In this document: piece after piece, positions 33,078-41,716 of the stretch | Numbering within the stretch: the stretch's first letter is position 1 | How the letters are laid out: every line of letters begins with the position of its first letter | From: CBDFLS01 sp965249185 | GTDB lineage: Bacteria > Chloroflexota > Dehalococcoidia > Lucifugimonadales > Australimonadaceae | DNA length: 64,000 bases | Direction of reading: 5' to 3' | NCBI GenBank assembly: GCA_965249185.1 | Contig: CBDFLS010000002.1 | Location: forward strand, 1,674,001 to 1,738,000 | Position numbers and translations under genes: made by a program | The notes under the pieces: model-generated | Database searches by the model: none | Told to the model about the DNA's origin: nothing | Seen by the model: only the letters and a program-made list of their open reading frames with translations

Positions 33078-35248
33078 GCATGGAGACGGAGAGCCTGGGC
33101 ACCGGGCCCGCTCCCGCGCCGGCCGCTGAGCCGACCCGGGCCGGCTTATGGCGCGCCAGAATCCGTTGGGAGCTGCTGGCCTACGCCGCGCTGGTGGTGG
33201 TCGCGCTGGGCATGCGGCTGTGGGACCTGGGCGGGCGCTCGCTGCACTACGACGAGATTCTTCACGCCTGGTACTCGTGGCGTTACGCCGAAGGCCTGGG
33301 GTACAGCCACACGCCCCTGATGCACGGCCCCTTCCTCTTTCACGTCGCCGGCGCCACCTACAAATTATTTGGCAGCAGCGATCTCACGGCGCGGCTGGTC
33401 CCCGCCCTCTTCGGCGCCGTCCTTGTCGGGCTGCCCTACTTGCTCCGGCGCGAGCTGGGCAGGCCGGCCGCCCTCATCGCCGCCGTGCTGCTGGCCGCCT
33501 CTCCCTCCATCCTCTATTTCAGCCGCTTCATCCGCAACGATATCTACATGGCGGTCTGGACCCTGGCCCTGGTCGTTGTCATGTGGCGCTACCTGGAGCG
33601 GCCGCGCACCGCGCTGCTGGTGGCCTGGGCCGCCCTGTGGGCGCTGGCCTTCACCACCAAGGAGACGTCGTACATCACCGCCGGCATCCTGGGCCTCTAT
33701 CTCGTGTTGCTAGCCTTGCCCGATATCCGCCGCTGGGTCTCCGGCCGGATGCGGCTTCGCGACTTGCCGCCGCCGGCGGTGCTGCTCCTGCTCCTGGTCA
33801 CGCTCACGCTGCCCCTGTGGGGTCCCGTCCTGGGGCTTGTTCAGGACTGGCTGGGCGTGGTCCTCGTCAACCCGGACCCCAATGACCCGGTGGCCGGCGC
33901 CACCCGGGCCGCCACCGATACCGGGAGGCCGGTGGGCGTCGGTACGTATGTGGCAGTGCTGATCACGGTGGCGCTCATAGGCGTTTCGATGCTGATCGGC
34001 CTGCTGTGGGACCGGCGGCGGTGGCCGGTGATGATGGGAGTGTTCCTGGTCATTTTCCTCCTCTTCTTCTCCAGCTTCGGCAGCAACTGGCGGGGTATCT
34101 TCACCGGAGGCTGGGGGTCCCTGGGCTACTGGGTTGCCCAGCAGCCGGTGGAGCGTGCCGGACAGCCCTGGTACTTCTACCTGATCCTGTCGGCCAACTA
34201 CGAGTTCCTGGCGCTGCTTCCCGCGTTGGTGGGCGCTCCGTTCCTGCTCCAACGTGGGCGCCGCTTCGACCTGTTCGTTGTCTTCTGGGCAGTGGCCACC
34301 TTCGCGGCCTTCTCCTACGCCGGGGAGAGGATGCCGTGGCTGATGGTGGGCATCACCCTGCCCCTGGCCGTCCTGACGGCGCGCTCGCTGGGACTGCTGG
34401 TGGAGTGGCTCCCCTGGCGTCGGCTGGGCGTCCTCTGGGCCGCGGCGCCCATGCTGCTGGGGGCCCTGGCGCTGGCCATGGCAACCCTGGTGGTGCTCAC
34501 CGTGGTCCGTTCGGAGACCTCCGCATCGTCGGCCGGAATCGGCGTGGGACTGGCCCTGGCCGTGCCGGCCGGCGTGGGACTGGCGGCCATAGGCTGGAGG
34601 CGCGGCGTCGGTCCCACGCTGGGTCTCGCCGGACTCGGCGTCGCCGCCCTGCTGTTGGGGATGACGGTCTACAATGCCGGCCGTGCCAGCTACAGCTACG
34701 CCGGGTACGAGCGGCCCACCGAGATGCTGGTCTACTCGCAAACGGGCCAGGAGACCACGCGCGCCGCCCGCCTGCTCGACCGTATCGCTCGGGAGTCGGG
34801 GAAGGGCAAAGAGGGGCTGCGCCTCATGGTGGGCGAGTCGGACAACTTCTCCTGGCAGTGGAGGTGGTACGCCCGCGACTACCCCAATCTGACCTTCCGG
34901 TCGTTCAAGGACTCGCCGCTGGAGGGGCCCCCCGACGTGGATGTGGTGCTCATGAGCCAAACGGTCGAGTTCTCCAATAGGGATGCGCTGGAGGGCTTCA
35001 CGAGGGTCGGCGAGCTCCACCACCTCTGGTGGTTCCCCAACTTCGTCTACAAAGATGTGAGCTCCGGCGACGCCCTGGGCGCTCTGGTGAAGCGGGATGG
35101 GTGGCGGGGCGCCGTGGACTACTTCTTCTCGCGCCGCTTGGGCAGCGAGATGTACCGCGCCCAAGGGGTCGTCTATGTGGCGGACTCGTATGCTGGGCTG
35201 GCCACGGAGTTGGGAGGCTCCTTCCTTACTCCTTCTGGAACGGAGTGA
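33074..35248 (+). CDS. Agl23-like flippase-associated/GT39-type membrane protein
   Basis: 724 residues, GTG start overlapping the previous stop (GTGA). The protein has about a dozen helices. The first luminal loop shows LHYDEILHAWYSWRYAEGLG and TPLMHGPFLFHVAGATYKLF, matching the GT-C/PMT-like family TIGR03663, usually found beside DUF2298 proteins. A soluble C-terminal domain follows from about residue 555. In archaea members occur with N-glycosylation genes, so transfer or flipping of lipid-linked sugars is the best guess. It is last of the ftsY transcript; the next region is a repeat-rich spacer. Confidence 0.83.
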   Translation: MSMETESLGTGPAPAPAAEPTRAGLWRARIRWELLAYAALVVVALGMRLWDLGGRSLHYDEILHAWYSWRYAEGLGYSHTPLMHGPFLFHVAGATYKLFGSSDLTARLVPALFGAVLVGLPYLLRRELGRPAALIAAVLLAASPSILYFSRFIRNDIYMAVWTLALVVVMWRYLERPRTALLVAWAALWALAFTTKETSYITAGILGLYLVLLALPDIRRWVSGRMRLRDLPPPAVLLLLLVTLTLPLWGPVLGLVQDWLGVVLVNPDPNDPVAGATRAATDTGRPVGVGTYVAVLITVALIGVSMLIGLLWDRRRWPVMMGVFLVIFLLFFSSFGSNWRGIFTGGWGSLGYWVAQQPVERAGQPWYFYLILSANYEFLALLPALVGAPFLLQRGRRFDLFVVFWAVATFAAFSYAGERMPWLMVGITLPLAVLTARSLGLLVEWLPWRRLGVLWAAAPMLLGALALAMATLVVLTVVRSETSASSAGIGVGLALAVPAGVGLAAIGWRRGVGPTLGLAGLGVAALLLGMTVYNAGRASYSYAGYERPTEMLVYSQTGQETTRAARLLDRIARESGKGKEGLRLMVGESDNFSWQWRWYARDYPNLTFRSFKDSPLEGPPDVDVVLMSQTVEFSNRDALEGFTRVGELHHLWWFPNFVYKDVSSGDALGALVKRDGWRGAVDYFFSRRLGSEMYRAQGVVYVADSYAGLATELGGSFLTPSGTE

Positions 35249-35597
35249 AGAGCGCGGCCGGGGGCCGGATTCTCCGCTTCGCTCAGCCGGATTCTTCGCT
35301 TCCCTCAGAATGACAGAGCGCTGGGGGCTCAGATTCTTCGCTTCGCTCAGAATGACGGAGAGACGAGGCCAGGAATAACGAAGAGCCCTCGACTTCCGTC
35401 ATGCAGAATCCTCCACTTCTGTCATTCTGCCTCTAATTCTGTCATTCTGAAAGAGTCCTTCCTGCGGAAGGACGACTGAAGAATCTCGTTTAGAGCCCGC
35501 CCTGAGTCCACCCTCTGCAGCCGAAGCATTCCTTGTGACGGATTTCGCTCTTCCGCTATACTGGGCTGCGGTATACAGGGAGTAGGGGAGGGGTCTG
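35249..35597. repeat. repeat-rich spacer with dispersed REP-like units
   Basis: No gene is supported. Several copies of a short word (TTCTTCGCTT-CTCAGAATGAC) occur in both orientations between 35270 and 35360. A 47-bp repeat with an internal palindrome (GTCCTTCC/GGAAGGAC) lies at 35441-35487. The same 47-bp unit, inverted, is at 41573-41619 and 50725-50771. The end of the spacer carries the promoter for the next operon. Confidence 0.8.
35533..35562 (+). promoter_or_regulatory. promoter of the UPF0104-oxidoreductase operon
   Basis: TTGTGA at 35533-35538 and TATACT at 35557-35562 with an 18-base spacer. The start would be near 35569, leaving a 29-base leader with SD GGGGAGGGG. Confidence 0.6.
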
Positions 35598-36671
35598 TTG
35601 CTCTTCAGCCGCCGGTTCCTGCTGGGGGCCGCCGTCACGGTGGCCTTTCTCGCTCTGCTTTTCCTGCGGGTGGACATCTCCGAAGTGGGCTCGTCTCTCG
35701 CCGAGGGCAATTACGCCTACGTGGCGCCGGGCGTGGCGGTCTACTTCGTGGCCCTCTTCTTCCGCGCCTACCGGTGGTGCTTTCTGCTGCGGCCCATTCG
35801 GGCGCTCTCCACCCTGCGGCTCTTCCCGGTGGTGGCCGTGGGGTACATGGCTAACAACCTGCTGCCCGTGCGTCTGGGGGAGCTGGTGCGGAGCTACTAT
35901 CTGGCGCGGCGGGAGCCGGTGCGCGCCAGCACGGCGCTGGCCACCATCATGGTGGAGCGGGTCTTCGACGGCCTGGTGCTCCTCTTCTTTCTGGTGCTGG
36001 CGGCGCTTTTCCTTCCCGTGACGGGCCTCACGGACCGGGTGAGCGACGCCGTGCGGCTGCCGGTGGCCCTGGTGTCGGTAATGGTGGTGCTGCCCTTCCT
36101 ATGCGCCCTGGCGGCCATGGTGGGCATCGCCCTCTATCCCACGACGGCGGGCCGCATCGCCATGGCGATGACCAGGCCGTTGCCGGCCGGTCTCCACGCG
36201 CGGGTGAACGGCCTGTTGGAGCGCTTCTTCGAGGGCTTCCAGGCCCTGCGGAGTCCCCGCCGACTGGCCCTCATCTTCGTCCTCTCCCTCCCCATATGGC
36301 TCTTGGAGGGGACGATGTACTACCTCATCGCCCTGGGTTTCGACCTGAACGACCACTTTGAAACGGTGGGACTCATGGTTGCCGCCATGCTGATGGTGAC
36401 GGCCGTCTCCAACCTGGCCACGTCGCTCCCCTCCTCCCAGGGCTCCGTGGGCCCCTTCGAGTTCTTCGCCGTCCTGGCGTTGGTCTATCTCGGCGTGGCC
36501 TCGGGCCTGGCCACGGCCTACGCCGTGGTGCTCCACCTGGCGCTGCTGCTGCCCGTGGTGGCCGTGGGCCTGGGATACTTGGCGCTGGACCACCTCTCGC
36601 TGGGCCAGCTCATTAGGAGGGACTCCATGGACCTTGTGCCGGCGGCGACGGTGCCGGAGAAGACCTCGTGA
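35598..36671 (+). CDS. UPF0104/lysylphosphatidylglycerol-synthase-type transmembrane protein
   Basis: 357 residues, TTG start with a strong SD (GGGGAGGGG, six bases upstream). About eight helices; the conserved patch is FFRAYRWCFLLRP, then GYMANNLLPVRLGELVRSYY and the E-rich VERVFDGLVL. This is the flippase-like domain shared by MprF N-termini and archaeal AglD. It may flip lipids or take part in isoprenoid-glycan handling. The stop overlaps the next gene's GTG, so they are coupled. The neighbourhood of glycan membrane proteins supports an envelope role. Confidence 0.85.
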   Translation: MLFSRRFLLGAAVTVAFLALLFLRVDISEVGSSLAEGNYAYVAPGVAVYFVALFFRAYRWCFLLRPIRALSTLRLFPVVAVGYMANNLLPVRLGELVRSYYLARREPVRASTALATIMVERVFDGLVLLFFLVLAALFLPVTGLTDRVSDAVRLPVALVSVMVVLPFLCALAAMVGIALYPTTAGRIAMAMTRPLPAGLHARVNGLLERFFEGFQALRSPRRLALIFVLSLPIWLLEGTMYYLIALGFDLNDHFETVGLMVAAMLMVTAVSNLATSLPSSQGSVGPFEFFAVLALVYLGVASGLATAYAVVLHLALLLPVVAVGLGYLALDHLSLGQLIRRDSMDLVPAATVPEKTS

Positions 36672-38002
36672 GGGTGGGGATCATCGGAGGCGGGGCCGCG
36701 GGCCTGGCCGCCGCCTACGAGCTGACCGTGGGCGGTCACACGGCCGAGGTGTTCGAGCGCGCCCCATTCCTGGGCGGCCAGGCCTCCACCTTCGAGGTGG
36801 GCGGCTATCCGGTGGAGCGCGGCTACCACCACCTCTTCCGCAGCGATACGGCCATGACGGGGCTGATGGAGGAGATAGGGCTGGGACACCGCCTGCGCTG
36901 GATCGATTCCTCCGTCGGCTTCTTCTGCGAGGGGAAGATATGGCCCTTCGTCACCCCCGGGGACCTGCTGCGCTTCAAGCCTCTGCGCTTGTGGGAGAGG
37001 TTCCGGGTGGGGCTGCTTACCCTCCGTCTGCAACGGCGCAAGGAGTGGCGGTCCCTGGAGCAGTACACCGCCTCCGAGTGGATGCGTCGCCACGCCGGGG
37101 AGCGGGCCTACCGGGTGCTCTTCGAACCGATGCTCCGGGGTAAGTTCGGGGCGTACTACGACCAGATCAGCATGGCCTGGCTCTGGAACAAATTCGCCCT
37201 CCGCACCACGTCGCGGGGCAAGGGGCTCCGGGGGATGCGGAAGGAGCAGCTCGGCTATCCCGAGGGCAGCTTCGGCGAGGTGTTCGACACGGTGGGCCGG
37301 CGGATAGTGGAGGGCGGCGGCCAGGTGCACACCCGCGCGTTGGTCGAGCGGGTGGTGGTGGAGGAGGGCAGGGCCACCGGCCTGCAGGTGCGCCTCGGCG
37401 ACGGCGAGCCGGAGCAGCGCGCCTACGACGCGGTCATCGCCACCGTGCCCTCCTACATCTTTCCCAAGCTGGTGCCGCCCCTGCCCGACGACTATATGGC
37501 GCGGCTCACGGGCGTGGTGTACCTGGCGGCGGTGCTGGTGGTGCTGGTGATGGACCGGCCCCTGACGCCGGCCTATTGGCTGAACATCGCCGACCGCTCG
37601 CTCCCCTTCCTGGCGGTGGTGGAGCACACCAACTTCATGCCCCCCGAGCAGTACGGCGGCAAGCACATCGTCTACCTGGCCAACTATCTGGGCAAGGACG
37701 ACCCCCTCTACCACCTGGGTAAAGAGGAGATGTACCAGGAGTACCTGCCCCATCTGCGCAAGCTGAACCCCGACTTCGACCCATCGTGGGTCGAGGAGTA
37801 CCACTACCACCGCGAGGAGGCCGCCCAGCCCGTCGTGACCCGCGGCTACTCGGAGCGGGTCCCCGACCAGCGCACGCCCATCCCGCAGCTCTACCTGGCC
37901 AACACCACCCAGATATATCCGGAGGACCGGGGCACCAACTACAGCGTGCGTCTGGGCCGCCAGGTGGCCCGGCTCGTGGCCGACGACCACGCGGCGCGAT
38001 AG
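36668..38002 (+). CDS. FAD-dependent amine-oxidase/protoporphyrinogen-oxidase-like protein
   Basis: 444 residues with GTG start overlapping the upstream stop. The N-terminal dinucleotide fold is VGIIGGGAAGLAAAYEL, followed by EVFERAPFLGGQASTFEVGG. C-terminal FAD contacts are seen near YLANTTQIYPEDRGTNYSVR. The middle shows a membrane-associating region typical of HemY/UDP-galactopyranose-mutase-like flavoproteins. Relatives next to UPF0104 and glycosyltransferases are commonly annotated as NAD(P)/FAD oxidoreductases of unknown substrate. Desaturation of a polyprenyl or sugar lipid is possible but not shown. Confidence 0.85.
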   Translation: MRVGIIGGGAAGLAAAYELTVGGHTAEVFERAPFLGGQASTFEVGGYPVERGYHHLFRSDTAMTGLMEEIGLGHRLRWIDSSVGFFCEGKIWPFVTPGDLLRFKPLRLWERFRVGLLTLRLQRRKEWRSLEQYTASEWMRRHAGERAYRVLFEPMLRGKFGAYYDQISMAWLWNKFALRTTSRGKGLRGMRKEQLGYPEGSFGEVFDTVGRRIVEGGGQVHTRALVERVVVEEGRATGLQVRLGDGEPEQRAYDAVIATVPSYIFPKLVPPLPDDYMARLTGVVYLAAVLVVLVMDRPLTPAYWLNIADRSLPFLAVVEHTNFMPPEQYGGKHIVYLANYLGKDDPLYHLGKEEMYQEYLPHLRKLNPDFDPSWVEEYHYHREEAAQPVVTRGYSERVPDQRTPIPQLYLANTTQIYPEDRGTNYSVRLGRQVARLVADDHAAR

Positions 38003-38097
38003 TGCACGGATAGGCCCCCAGCCGCCGGCGTTGGCTTGTACGACACGGCGAGTATGGCGTAGTGGGCCAGGCACGAGGGTCTAGGGGGAAACCCTGG

Positions 38098-38126
38098 TTG
38101 AATGCCTTGGCCGCCCGTGCTACCAT
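38098..38126 (+). promoter_or_regulatory. possible promoter of the NuoE/F-like operon
   Basis: TTGAAT at 38098-38103 and TACCAT at 38121-38126 with a 17-base spacer, about 45 bases before the first gene. Moderate match to consensus. Confidence 0.45.
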
Positions 38127-38171
38127 CCCCTCTGCGCTTTCGTTAGGAATTTCACGAACCCCGAGGTGGCT

Positions 38172-38669
38172 GTGACCACCGCCTCCCACGACCTCCGTCA
38201 ACGGGTCCGCCAGGCCGTCGCCGAGCAGCCCTACGCCACCGTCACGGTGCTGTCGTCGCTGCTGGCCGTCCAGGACGCCGTGGGCTATCTGCCCCCGGAG
38301 GCCATGGACGAGGTGGCGGAGCGCACCGGCGCCTCCGTCAACGACGCCTGGGGCGTGGCCTCCTTCTACCCCAACTTCCGCTTCACCCCGCCCGGACGTC
38401 ACCGGGTGGAGGTGTGCTGGGGCCCCACCTGTCACCTCATGGGCGCTCAGCCGCTGCTCCGCGGCGTCATGGAGCGCCTGGAGCTCTCCACCGAGGGGGA
38501 GACGCAGGACGGCGCCATCACCCTGAAGCTGAACACCTGTCTGGGCTGCTGCGCCCACGCGCCCGCCATGAGCTTCGACCACCACCTGCGGGGCCCAATC
38601 TCCCTCGACGATGCCCTGGGCGAGGTGGACCGTCTTCGCGCCGGCGACGGACAGGGAGGGCCGGCATGA
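38172..38669 (+). CDS. NuoE-type [2Fe-2S] subunit of an NADH-linked dehydrogenase
   Basis: 165 residues from GTG 38172, chosen because GAGGTGG sits just upstream. Thioredoxin-like [2Fe-2S] fold: cysteines in CWGPTCHLMGA (CxxxxC) and CLGCCAHAP (CxxxC), as in the 24-kDa subunit of complex I and in HndA/HoxE. The N-terminal helical part (VTVLSSLLAVQDAVGYLP) is typical. It passes electrons from the flavin subunit. The stop overlaps the next start (ATGA). Together with the next gene and the NuoG-like protein it forms a soluble NAD(P)H module; no proton-pumping Nuo subunits are nearby. Confidence 0.92.
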   Translation: MTTASHDLRQRVRQAVAEQPYATVTVLSSLLAVQDAVGYLPPEAMDEVAERTGASVNDAWGVASFYPNFRFTPPGRHRVEVCWGPTCHLMGAQPLLRGVMERLELSTEGETQDGAITLKLNTCLGCCAHAPAMSFDHHLRGPISLDDALGEVDRLRAGDGQGGPA

Positions 38670-40465
38670 CCGAGGCGTACCAACACCTCAGGCGGCGGGC
38701 CGACGAACGCTGGCAGGCGCTCCACGAGAAACCGTGGGTCCGGGTGGGCACCGGCATTCTGGGCGGCGCGGCCGGCGCCCGCGCCACGGTGCAGGCGTTC
38801 AGGGAGGAGCTTGAGAAGCAGGGCGTGGAGGCCACCCTCTCCGAGGTGGGCACCACCGGCCTCTGCTACGCCGAGCCGCTGGTGGACATCGCCGCGCCCG
38901 GCGCGCCCCGCGTGCTCTACGCCAACGTGGGCCCCGACCGGGTGGCCGAGCTGGTCGCCACCCACGTGAAGACGGGCCAGCCCAAGCTGGAATGGGCGCT
39001 CGCCTCGGTGGAGGCCGACCTCCCCGGCATCCCGCGCCGCGAGGAGCTGCCCATGATGCGCGGACAGCTCCGTATCGCCCTGCGCAACGCCGGCGAGATC
39101 GACCCCGTGGACCTGGACCAGTACGTGGCCCGCGGCGGCTTCGAAGCGCTGGACAAGGCGCTCTCCGGCATGGCGCCGGACGAAGTACTCAAGGAGGTCG
39201 CCGACTCAGGCCTGCGGGGCCGGGGCGGCGCCGCCTTCTCCACCGGCACGAAGTGGAGCTTCCTGGCCCGATCCCCAGGGCCCCAGAAGTACATTCTGTG
39301 CAACTGCGAGGAGGGCGACCCCGGCGCCTTCAACGACAAGGGCATCCTGGAGACCGACCCGTTCACGCTCATCGAGGGGGCCATCCTGGCTGGCTATGCC
39401 ACCGGCGCCACCAACGGCATCGTCTTCATCCGCCACGGGCACGAGGAACCCATCGAGCGCACCTGGAAGGCCATCGAGGCGTGCTATGCCAATGGCCTGC
39501 TGGGCGCGGGCATCCTCGGTGCCGATTTCTCGTTCGAGATGGAGGTCTCGCTGGTGGGCGAGTCCTACGTGGCCGGCGAGGAGACGGCGCTGATGGAGGC
39601 CATCGAGGGCAAGCGCGCCATGCCCCGGTTCCGGCCCCCCTTCCCCGCAGCCGTCGGCGTCTGGGGCAAGCCCAGCAACATCAACAACATCAAGACGTTG
39701 GCCTACGTCCCGGAGATCGTGCGCCGGGGCTCGGCGTGGTTCGCCGGCATCGGCACCGAGCGGAGCAAGGGCACCGCCATCGCCTGCCTCTCCGGCCACC
39801 TCAAATACGCCGGCATGGTGGAGGTTCCCTTCGGCCTCACCATCCGCGACCTGGTGGAGGAACTGGGCGGAGGCGAGCCCGATGGCAAGGGCATCAAGCT
39901 GCTCCAGACGGGCGGCCCCCTGGGCGGCGTCCTGCCCGCCGAGGGGCTTGATATCGTCCTGGACTTCGACGAGATGGCGAAGGCGGGCGCCATGTTCGGC
40001 TCGGGCGGCCTGATCGTGGCCAACCGGGAGGCGTGTGCCGTGGACCTGACCCGCAACCTCATCGCCTTCTGCCAGCTAGAGTCGTGCGGCAAGTGTTTCC
40101 CCTGCCGCCTGGGCATGAGCCATATCCTGGAGGTGCTCGAGCGCATCTGCACCTTCCGCTCCCGGCCGGGAGACCTGGAGCTGCTCCAGGGGGTGGGCGC
40201 CAACATGCAGGCCGGCTCCCTGTGCGGCCACGGCCAGCTCGGGTTCAACCCCGTGAGCTCGGCGCTCAAGGCCTTCGCCGGCGAGTTCCGGGAGCACATG
40301 GAGGAGGGCCGTTGCGCCACCGGGCGGTGCGGCACGCCCATGATCGGCCCCAACTTCACCCGCCGCTCGGCCCACCTCCACGGCGAGTCGCCCACCGCCG
40401 TGGTCAAGCCTGACTTTCTTGTCAACGTGGAGCCCGTGCCAGCGCGGGGACGTGGCGGCCGATAG
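38666..40465 (+). CDS. NuoF-type FMN/NADH-binding subunit with N-terminal thioredoxin-like domain
   Basis: 599 residues. The first about 125 residues form a thioredoxin-like extension (VRVGTGILGGAAGARATVQA) found in HoxF/HndC/FdhB rather than in NuoF, with few cysteines. The flavoprotein core then shows the NADH loop GLRGRGGAAFSTGTKW and the FMN loop NCEEGDPGAFNDKGILETDP. The 4Fe-4S cysteines are in ESCGKCFPCRLG and the later SLCGHGQ. The length fits the fused type. It accepts or donates NAD(P)H electrons. A good SD (GGGAGGG) is inside nuoE. A methyltransferase gene separates it from the NuoG-like gene. Confidence 0.93.
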   Translation: MTEAYQHLRRRADERWQALHEKPWVRVGTGILGGAAGARATVQAFREELEKQGVEATLSEVGTTGLCYAEPLVDIAAPGAPRVLYANVGPDRVAELVATHVKTGQPKLEWALASVEADLPGIPRREELPMMRGQLRIALRNAGEIDPVDLDQYVARGGFEALDKALSGMAPDEVLKEVADSGLRGRGGAAFSTGTKWSFLARSPGPQKYILCNCEEGDPGAFNDKGILETDPFTLIEGAILAGYATGATNGIVFIRHGHEEPIERTWKAIEACYANGLLGAGILGADFSFEMEVSLVGESYVAGEETALMEAIEGKRAMPRFRPPFPAAVGVWGKPSNINNIKTLAYVPEIVRRGSAWFAGIGTERSKGTAIACLSGHLKYAGMVEVPFGLTIRDLVEELGGGEPDGKGIKLLQTGGPLGGVLPAEGLDIVLDFDEMAKAGAMFGSGGLIVANREACAVDLTRNLIAFCQLESCGKCFPCRLGMSHILEVLERICTFRSRPGDLELLQGVGANMQAGSLCGHGQLGFNPVSSALKAFAGEFREHMEEGRCATGRCGTPMIGPNFTRRSAHLHGESPTAVVKPDFLVNVEPVPARGRGGR

Positions 40466-40481
40466 GAGGTCTAGAGAGGCC

Positions 40482-41342
40482 ATGAGCACACAGTCCTTCG
40501 ATCCAGACAGCTACAAGGCCGGGCAGCAGCGCGAGTGGAACGACGTCGCCGTCGGCTGGAAGCGGTGGTGGGAGACCATCGAGCGCGGAGGCCATCACGT
40601 GAGCGACCGTCTGGTGGAGCTCGCGGAGGTGCAGCCCGGCCACCGGGTGCTGGACATCGCCACCGGCATCGGCGAGCCCGCCGTCACCGCCGCCCGCCGG
40701 GTCGGGCCCACGGGCCGGGTCACCGCCACCGATCAGTCCGTCGAAATGCTGGCCATCGCCGGGGAGCGGGCCGGGTCCCTGGCGCTTCAGAACCTGGACT
40801 TCCGGGAGATGGACGCGGAGACGCTGGACTTTCCGGAGTCCAGCTTCGACGCCATCCTATGCCGGTGGGGGTTGATGTTCCTGCCCGACCTCGCGGGGGC
40901 CCTGGGCCGCATTCACGGGTTGCTGTCTCCCGGCGGCAGCTTCGCCACCTCCATCTGGAGCCTTCCCCCCAAGGTCCCCATGGCGAGCATTCCGATGGCG
41001 GTGGTCCGGGGCATGCTCGACGTGCCTCCTCCTCCCCCGGAGACTCCCACGCTCTTCAAGCTGAGCACTCCCGGGTTGCTGGAGCAGGCCTTTGCCGAGG
41101 CCGGCTTTACCGACGTGCGCAGCGAGCATATGGATGTCATCATGGAGTTCGATTCCCCGGAGGCATACATGCAGATGATGCTGGATATCGCGGCCCCCAT
41201 CATCGCGCTGATCGATCAGCAGCCGGCCGCGCTCAGGGAGGAGATATTGCGGGGGATCGAAAAGGCCGCCGGGGAGTATGCCGTGGCCGGCGGCGGCGTG
41301 CGCATGCCGAACGAGACGGTCTGCGTGGTAGGCAGGCGGTAG
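40482..41342 (+). CDS. class I SAM-dependent methyltransferase
   Basis: 286 residues. A UbiE-like opening (WNDVAVGWKRWWETIERGG) precedes SAM motif I VLDIATGIGEPAVTAARRVG. The acidic motif II reads VTATDQSVEMLAIA and the post-motif LDFPESSFDAILCRWGLMFL is typical of ubiquinone/menaquinone-type and small-molecule methyltransferases. The target is unknown. SD TAGGAGGT is well placed. It lies 16 bases after the NuoF-like gene on the same strand, so it is probably co-transcribed, which is odd because it separates NuoF from NuoG. Confidence 0.88.
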   Translation: MSTQSFDPDSYKAGQQREWNDVAVGWKRWWETIERGGHHVSDRLVELAEVQPGHRVLDIATGIGEPAVTAARRVGPTGRVTATDQSVEMLAIAGERAGSLALQNLDFREMDAETLDFPESSFDAILCRWGLMFLPDLAGALGRIHGLLSPGGSFATSIWSLPPKVPMASIPMAVVRGMLDVPPPPPETPTLFKLSTPGLLEQAFAEAGFTDVRSEHMDVIMEFDSPEAYMQMMLDIAAPIIALIDQQPAALREEILRGIEKAAGEYAVAGGGVRMPNETVCVVGRR

Positions 41343-41716
41343 GCCGGCGGTAGGATAGGCAAAGGAGAGATGGTGTCATTCTGTCCAAAGATGCTCCCCG
41401 GCCCGACCGGGGCGGGCCGCTCATGGTGAGCCCTTCGGCTCTGCTCAGGACAGGCTTGTCGAATCCATGAGCGGAGATACGCGTATCGGAGAGTCCTTCG
41501 CCTTTCGTCATTCTGAGCGCAGCGAAGAATCTCAAGGCTGGAGAGAGACCCTTCGCGGAATTTATCCTGAACGAGATTCTTCAATCGTCCTTCCGTAGGA
41601 AGGACTCCTTCAGAATGACAAAAGCGAAGGGACCAGGGTGACATGGAAGAGTGCAGGGTGACGGAGAAATTGCGCAGCGAAGAATCTGAGCGGGATAACG
41701 CAACACCGAGGTACCC
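41343..41716. repeat. repeat-rich spacer between the methyltransferase and NuoG-like genes
   Basis: No gene is supported. A REP-like palindrome lies at 41422-41470 (GAGCCCTTCGGCT ... CAGGACAGGCTTGTCGAA). A word CATTCTGAGCGCAGCGAAG follows near 41509. The 47-bp dispersed repeat with internal GTCCTTCC/GGAAGGAC palindrome is at 41573-41619. No clear promoter could be picked out among the repeats. Confidence 0.8.

Noticed and set aside
38414..40465. 683-residue frame starting inside the NuoE-like gene
   Set aside because: The first 84 residues are off-frame NuoE sequence. The flavoprotein start with SD is ATG 38666.
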